A DNA stretch of 39,930 nucleotides from Anaerolineales bacterium. GTDB taxonomy: Bacteria; Chloroflexota; Anaerolineae; Anaerolineales; UBA11579. Positions 34,502 through 39,930 of the stretch are shown piece by piece. Within the stretch, counting starts at the first letter, position 1, and every line of letters begins with the position of its first letter. The translations under genes and the position numbers were made by a program. Below the pieces are notes generated by a model. That model was not told the DNA's origin, did no database searches, and saw only the letters and a program-made list of their open reading frames with translations. The stretch is taken from contig JANJTX010000004.1 in the NCBI GenBank assembly GCA_024710875.1, positions 1-39,930 on the forward strand, read 5' to 3'.

Positions 34502-35602
34502 TCAGCGGATTGCCTGTTCGGTTTCACGGTCGAAAATGTGCATGTTCGCCAGATTGAAGGCCAGTTGCACATTTTCATCGAGGGCATAGCGAGAGCGGGG
34601 GTCAACCCGGGCGACATAGCTGTGCTTGCCCGCGGTGAGGTAGACAAAGACTTCATTGCCCATCAATTCGGTTACATCCACCTTGGATTCTACCCGGGCG
34701 GGGATAATGTCTGGTGGGGTGAACTCCGGGTTGTGAATGTCTTCTGGGCGGATGCCGAAGGTGACGGCCTTGCCGGCGTGCGGCAAATAGACGGCCGCGC
34801 GATCCTTCGGAATTTGGATACTGAATTCGCCTGCGTCTATGTAGAGCGCGTCGTTGTCTTTTACCAGGCGGGCATCAAAGAAGTTCATGGCCGGAGAACC
34901 GATGAAGCCAGCTACAAACTTGTTGTTGGGATGGTCGTACAGGTTCTGGGGTGAGTCGATTTGTTGCAGCAGGCCAGCATTCATGACGGCAATGCGGGTG
35001 GCCATGGTCATGGCTTCGACCTGGTCGTGTGTGACGTAAATGAAAGTGGTCTGGAGCTCTTTGTGGAGTTTGCTGATTTCCGCGCGGGTTTGCACGCGCA
35101 GCTTGGCGTCCAAATTGGACAGCGGCTCATCGAGCAGAAAGACATTGGGCTCGCGGACGATGGCGCGCCCTACGGCCACCCGTTGGCGCTGACCACCTGA
35201 AAGCTGGCGTGGCTTGCGTTTGAGCAGGGGCTCGATGCCGAGAATGTCGGCGGCCTTGTTTACCCGGCGGGCAATTTCGGCTTTGTCCATTTTGCGCAAC
35301 TTCAGACCAAAAGCCATGTTGTCGTAGACTGACATGTGGGGGTAAAGGGCGTAGGATTGAAAGACCATAGCAATATCCCGGTCTTTGGGCGCAACGTCAT
35401 TGACCACTCGGTCGCCGATGCGTATCTGCCCCTCGCTGATCTCTTCCAGCCCGGCCAGCAGCCGCAGGGCGGTGGACTTGCCGCAGCCGGATGGGCCCAC
35501 CAGCACCAGGAATTCCTTGTCCTCGACATGAATGTCCAGGTCATTCACAGCGATGACATCCCCAAAACGCTTGTACACATGTTCGTAAGTTACGCTTGCC
35601 AT
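34502..35602 (-). CDS. UgpC/MsmX-type sugar ABC transporter ATP-binding protein
   Basis: GPSGCGKSTALRLLAGLEEI, LSGGQRQRVAVGRAIVREPNVFLLDEPLSNLDAKLRVQTRAEI, C-terminal TOBE-like region; no permease genes nearby. Confidence 0.92.
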   Translation of the reverse strand: MASVTYEHVYKRFGDVIAVNDLDIHVEDKEFLVLVGPSGCGKSTALRLLAGLEEISEGQIRIGDRVVNDVAPKDRDIAMVFQSYALYPHMSVYDNMAFGLKLRKMDKAEIARRVNKAADILGIEPLLKRKPRQLSGGQRQRVAVGRAIVREPNVFLLDEPLSNLDAKLRVQTRAEISKLHKELQTTFIYVTHDQVEAMTMATRIAVMNAGLLQQIDSPQNLYDHPNNKFVAGFIGSPAMNFFDARLVKDNDALYIDAGEFSIQIPKDRAAVYLPHAGKAVTFGIRPEDIHNPEFTPPDIIPARVESKVDVTELMGNEVFVYLTAGKHSYVARVDPRSRYALDENVQLAFNLANMHIFDRETEQAIR

Positions 35603-35733
35603 AGTCTTTCAAACCTCCAATCGTCACAAATATAGTAACTGGATTATACGGCAGTTTATGAGCGCGTGCGGTGCCTGGGCATCGCGCAGGCAGATGGCTT
35701 GCCGATTCGGGCGGGCGCGCATAGAATCGACCT

Positions 35734-38328
35734 ATGCCTTCCTCGCCCAACTCAAAAGTCAGCCCTATCCGCCGTCAGTACCTGGATATCAAACGCCAGC
35801 ACCCGGAACAGATTTTGTTCTTTCGTCTGGGCGATTTCTACGAGACTTTTGATGAAGATGCCGAGTTGGTGGCGCGCGAACTGGACATCGTACTGACCTC
35901 GCGTAATGTGGCAAAAGATGTGCGAGTGCCGATGGCCGGCATACCCTACCATGCCATGGAGAACTACCTGGCGCGGCTCATAGAGCGCGGCCACCATGTT
36001 GCGATCTGCGAGCAAGTGGGGCGCGAGCCAGTGGATGGGCTGATGCCCCGCGCAGTGGTGCGCATTGTTACCCCCGGAACGGTAGTTGAGCCGAGCTTGC
36101 TACCCGGAGACCGTAACAATTACCTGGTGGCGGTCGTGGTCGAGGGGGCGCGTGCCGGAGTGGCGTTTGCGGATATCACGACAGGGGAGTTTGCGACGAC
36201 TGAAATTCACAGCGAGAAGAATATTCTGGGTACTTTGAGGGCAGAGTTGAATCGTTTGCAACCGGCAGAAGTGCTGGTGCCGGAAGGTTTTCCAGGCCTG
36301 GCCGATAATGGATTACCCGGCTTTCTTACAGCGATACCGGCCTGGAAATTTGAAGCCGGACGGGCACAGGATGCCCTGCTGACCAACTTCAAGGTGGCTT
36401 CGCTGGATGGTTACGGATTGCGTGAGCTGCCGCTGGCCGTCCGGGCGGCGGGAGGTGTGCTGCAATACCTGAAGGAAACGCAGCCGGGGGCGCTTAATTT
36501 GCTGACGGTTGTCAGCACCTATTCGCTGGATGAATTTATGACGCTGGACGCCAGCACGCGCCGCAATCTGGAATTGACGGAGACGCTGCGAGAACGGCGT
36601 CTGAAGGGCTCGCTGCTGGGGGTGCTGGACAAGACGGTAACCCCGATGGGGGCCCGGCTTTTACAGCAGTGGGTGAGCCGACCGTTGCTGGATGTGGAGC
36701 AAATTGGGTCCCGTCAGGAAGGCGTGGCCTTCTTCTATGAGGATGGTCTGCTACGAGCTGAACTGCGGCAGGCATTAAAACCACTGGGCGACCTGGAGCG
36801 ACTGGTGAACCGGGTGTTGGGTGCAACCGCGCTGCCACGCGATCTGGTAGCGATTCGAGCAACGTTGCAACGCTTGCCGCAGGTGCTGGGATTGCTGCCG
36901 ACTGATGAAGTAGTGACGCAACGCATGCTGGCAAATTGCACCGATTGTGCCGGTGAATTGGGATTGCTCCAACAGGCTCTGGCCGATGAACCACCCGCGA
37001 CGTTGCAGACGGCGGGCGTGTTCCGGCCGGGTTATTCGGATGAGCTGGATGGGGTGGTGCAGTCTTCCGAGCATGCTCGTGAATGGATTGGCAGCCTGGA
37101 AGGAAAAGAGCGCGCCCGCTCGGGGATTAAATCTTTGAAGGTGGGCTACAACAAGGTCTTTGGCTATTACATTGAAGTGACTCGCTCCAACACCGATAGT
37201 GTGCCCGAAAACTACATCCGCAAGCAGACCCTGGTCAATGCCGAGCGGTACATCACCCCGGAGTTGAAGGACTACGAAAATCTGGTCCTTAATGCCGACG
37301 AGCGGATCCGTGAGATTGAGGCGCGCTTGTTTGAAGAGCTCTGTGGGCGGTTGGCTGGTTCGGCGACCAAATTGCTGGGAACCGCCCGGACCCTGGCAAT
37401 GATTGATGCGCTGGCAGCGCTGGCAGAAGTAGCGGCTTTTGAGGGGTATGTGCGCCCGGAAGTGGTCAAAGAGGATGTATTGGCGATAACAGAAGGGCGG
37501 CACCCGGTGGTGGAGCGCAGTCTGGCTTCCGGCGAGCGTTATGTCCCCAATGATGTGCAGTTTGAGGCGGATGAACGGGTGCGGATTATTACCGGGCCAA
37601 ATATGAGTGGCAAATCCACCTATCTGCGGCAAGTGGCCCTGATTGTGCTGATGGCACAGATTGGCAGCTTTGTGCCTGCCCGCCAGGCTCGTATTGGCCT
37701 GGTGGACCGAATTTTTACCCGGATTGGGGCGCAGGATGAAATCCATGCCGGCCAGTCAACTTTCATGGTCGAAATGGTTGAGGTGTCTAATATCCTGCAC
37801 CATGCCACCCCGCGCAGCCTGCTGGTATTGGATGAAGTGGGACGCGGAACGAGTACCTATGATGGATTATCGATTGCCTGGGCAGTTGTGGAGTACATCC
37901 ACAACCAGCCAGGACTGAAATCCAAAACCTTGTTTGCCACGCACTACCACGAGCTGACCCGGCTGGCCGAGATATTGCCTGGGGTGCGGAACTATAATGT
38001 GGCGGTAAGCGATGAGGGTGGGCGGATAGTGTTTCTGCACAAGATTGTGGCTGGCGGTGCAGACCGGTCTTATGGCATTCATGTGGGTCAACTGGCTGGC
38101 CTGCCCCCGGCGGTGGTGAAACGGGCTGAGGCGCTGTTGCGGGAGTTAGAGACCACATCTGGCAACGCCGCTAAGATAGATGCTGGGGTGGCAAGTCAGT
38201 TGCCATTGTTTGCTGAATCCCCGCCGTTTTTGGCTGAATTGCGCGATGTAGATTTGGACGCATTGAGTCCATTGGACGCGCTGATGCTCATGAGCCGCTG
38301 GAAGAAAGAATACGGCGATTCTGAATAG
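35734..38328 (+). CDS. mutS: DNA mismatch repair protein MutS
   Basis: RQYLDIKRQHPEQILFFRLGDFYETF (mismatch-binding Phe-x-Glu region), ITGPNMSGKSTYLRQVALIVLMAQIGSFVPA, LVLDEVGRGTSTYDGLSIAWAVVEYI, FATHYHELT. Confidence 0.97.
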   Translation: MPSSPNSKVSPIRRQYLDIKRQHPEQILFFRLGDFYETFDEDAELVARELDIVLTSRNVAKDVRVPMAGIPYHAMENYLARLIERGHHVAICEQVGREPVDGLMPRAVVRIVTPGTVVEPSLLPGDRNNYLVAVVVEGARAGVAFADITTGEFATTEIHSEKNILGTLRAELNRLQPAEVLVPEGFPGLADNGLPGFLTAIPAWKFEAGRAQDALLTNFKVASLDGYGLRELPLAVRAAGGVLQYLKETQPGALNLLTVVSTYSLDEFMTLDASTRRNLELTETLRERRLKGSLLGVLDKTVTPMGARLLQQWVSRPLLDVEQIGSRQEGVAFFYEDGLLRAELRQALKPLGDLERLVNRVLGATALPRDLVAIRATLQRLPQVLGLLPTDEVVTQRMLANCTDCAGELGLLQQALADEPPATLQTAGVFRPGYSDELDGVVQSSEHAREWIGSLEGKERARSGIKSLKVGYNKVFGYYIEVTRSNTDSVPENYIRKQTLVNAERYITPELKDYENLVLNADERIREIEARLFEELCGRLAGSATKLLGTARTLAMIDALAALAEVAAFEGYVRPEVVKEDVLAITEGRHPVVERSLASGERYVPNDVQFEADERVRIITGPNMSGKSTYLRQVALIVLMAQIGSFVPARQARIGLVDRIFTRIGAQDEIHAGQSTFMVEMVEVSNILHHATPRSLLVLDEVGRGTSTYDGLSIAWAVVEYIHNQPGLKSKTLFATHYHELTRLAEILPGVRNYNVAVSDEGGRIVFLHKIVAGGADRSYGIHVGQLAGLPPAVVKRAEALLRELETTSGNAAKIDAGVASQLPLFAESPPFLAELRDVDLDALSPLDALMLMSRWKKEYGDSE

Positions 38329-38335
38329 CGATAAT

Positions 38336-38365
38336 CGGGCGCCCGGGGAGTTTTCCGGACGCCCG
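38336..38365. terminator. Candidate bidirectional terminator between convergent mutS and valS
   Basis: CGGGCGCCCGG-ggagtttt-CCGGACGCCCG (10 of 11 paired). Confidence 0.6.
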
Positions 38366-38369
38366 TATG

Positions 38370-39930
38370 CTAACCTAACTGGGATTTGATGCGCTGGGCG
38401 GTTTCTACAAAGCCTGCCAGTCTTTCGCGCTCGCGGGCGATAACCTCTGGCGGGGCTTTGCTGGCAAACTCGCTGGAGAGCAGCTTTTGTAAGCGATCAA
38501 TTTGAGATTGCGTTTCAGCAAGTTCTTTATGCAGCCGTTGTTCTTCTTCGGCCGGGTCAACCAGCTCTGCCAGTGGCAGGTAGATTTCCAGGGGGCCGAC
38601 CACCAGGGCGATATGACCCTCGGGTTTTTCTGTGCCGCCGCGCAAGGCTTGTGTTTCGTGGGGGTCCAGATGAGCCAGAGCGGCCAGAACCGGCAATTGT
38701 GCTTCCACCAGTGCGTGCTTTTCACCTGTGTGCAGAATTGCGGAGAGCTTAAGTCCGGGTTTGACTTGTTTTTCGGCCCGCAAATTGCGGATGGAACGGA
38801 TGGCTTCGGTGACGAGGGTGAAATCGGCGACGATGCTGTCTTCCTGCGGGGTCGGCTTGGGGGCGCTGGGCCAGGTGGCGCGAATCAATGCCGCTTCCCA
38901 TTCCTGGCCGGTGCAGGGGGCATAACCGTGGGCTTGGGCCGCCGTGCGCAGGTGTTGCCATAGCTCTTCAGTGATGAAGGGCGTGTAGGGGTGCAACAAC
39001 CGCAGGCAGGTGTCCAGCGCGGTGACCAGACTCTGGGCAGTGGCGCGGGCACGGTCGCCACCTTCGGCGGCCTGAAGTTTGGCAATTTCCAGATACCAGT
39101 CCGCAAATTCACTCCAGAAGAACTCGTAAATCTGGCGGCCGCCTTCACCGTATTGGTGAGTGCTAAACAGGCGCTCTACATCGCGGATGACCTGGGCAAG
39201 GCGGGTGTGGACCCAGGCATCTGCCAGGGTAGGAGGGATTTCCTGACCCTTCTTTGGGGCTTGTTCCAGAAGACCGAGAATCAGGCGGCCGGCGTTCCAA
39301 ACCTTGTTGGCGAAGTTGCGGTTGGCTTCCACTTTCTTGACGCTCAAATTCATATCTTTACCGGGGGTGGAGCCCACCAGGAGGGTGAAGCGCAGAGCAT
39401 CCGTACCCATTTCATCCATGACAAGTAGCGGGTCAATCACATTGCCGAGGGTCTTGCTCATTTTGCGGCCCTGCTCATCGCGGATGATGCCGTGCAGGTA
39501 AACGGTATCGAAAGGTACCTGGCCGGTAAATTCCAGGCCCATCATGATCATGCGGGCAACCCAGAAGAACAGGATGTCGTATCCGGTTTCCAGGACCGAG
39601 GTGGGGTAGAAATACTTAAGGTCGGCGGTTTCTTCCGGCCATCCGAGGGTGGAGAATGGCCATAGGCCGGAGGAGAACCAGGTGTCGAGCACATCCGGGT
39701 CTTGCTCCAGCTCGACCGGATGGCCGTAATGCAACTTGGCCTGGGCGCGGGCTTCGGCCTCGGTGCGGGCACAGAATTGCTGCCCATCTGGCGCGTACCA
39801 GACCGGGATGCGGTGTCCCCACCAGAGTTGGCGTGAAATGCACCAATCCTGGATGTTTTCCAGCCAGTTGTAGTACACCTTTTCAAAGTGGTCGGGGACG
39901 ATGCGAATGTCGCCCTGGCGAACGGCGGCG
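38370..39930 (-). CDS. valS: Valyl-tRNA synthetase, C-terminal part (5' end outside the window)
   Basis: Frame open to the window edge (…[43 protein letters not shown]); [65 protein letters not shown]. Confidence 0.96.
   Translation of the reverse strand, partial: AAVRQGDIRIVPDHFEKVYYNWLENIQDWCISRQLWWGHRIPVWYAPDGQQFCARTEAEARAQAKLHYGHPVELEQDPDVLDTWFSSGLWPFSTLGWPEETADLKYFYPTSVLETGYDILFFWVARMIMMGLEFTGQVPFDTVYLHGIIRDEQGRKMSKTLGNVIDPLLVMDEMGTDALRFTLLVGSTPGKDMNLSVKKVEANRNFANKVWNAGRLILGLLEQAPKKGQEIPPTLADAWVHTRLAQVIRDVERLFSTHQYGEGGRQIYEFFWSEFADWYLEIAKLQAAEGGDRARATAQSLVTALDTCLRLLHPYTPFITEELWQHLRTAAQAHGYAPCTGQEWEAALIRATWPSAPKPTPQEDSIVADFTLVTEAIRSIRNLRAEKQVKPGLKLSAILHTGEKHALVEAQLPVLAALAHLDPHETQALRGGTEKPEGHIALVVGPLEIYLPLAELVDPAEEEQRLHKELAETQSQIDRLQKLLSSEFASKAPPEVIARERERLAGFVETAQRIKSQLG

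Overview
The window looks like a chromosomal segment from a Chloroflexota-type bacterium. That assignment is an inference from gene content and gene order. It is densely coded, with about 34 credible CDSs and many 1-8 bp start/stop overlaps. I see no tRNA, rRNA, CRISPR array, transposase or prophage.

Most genes are housekeeping:
- mtnA / adenosine kinase-like / ahcY
- recA
- a heterodimeric ABC exporter
- a transsulfuration cluster: cystathionine gamma-lyase/synthase, a ParB/SbnI/SerK-like protein and a CBS-family enzyme
- alaS / baseplate-J-like / ruvX / mltG
- rfbB / rfbA
- an ECF sigma factor overlapping ogt
- a spermidine-synthase-like membrane protein plus a DUF1461 protein
- an FHA protein, apgM, an orphan UgpC/MsmX-type ATPase, mutS and the 3' part of valS

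The most interesting region is 25704-29170. It encodes three tandem small secreted paralogues, then one ORF joining a SipW/ER-type (Ser-His) signal peptidase to a DUF5305-like domain, then an RTX-like mini-protein. Four of these proteins share an unusual processing-site motif, roughly A-A-N-x-V-P-E-S-G-A. This fits a self-contained secretion and surface-assembly system reminiscent of TasA/SipW.

Other leads are a free-serine-kinase-like gene next to a CBS-family enzyme, an operator-like inverted repeat over a near-perfect recA promoter, a lipoprotein start embedded out of frame in the recA acidic tail, and a sigma-ogt overlap with a possibly leaderless sigma transcript. All identifications come from reading the sequence and remembered family motifs. 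No search was run.
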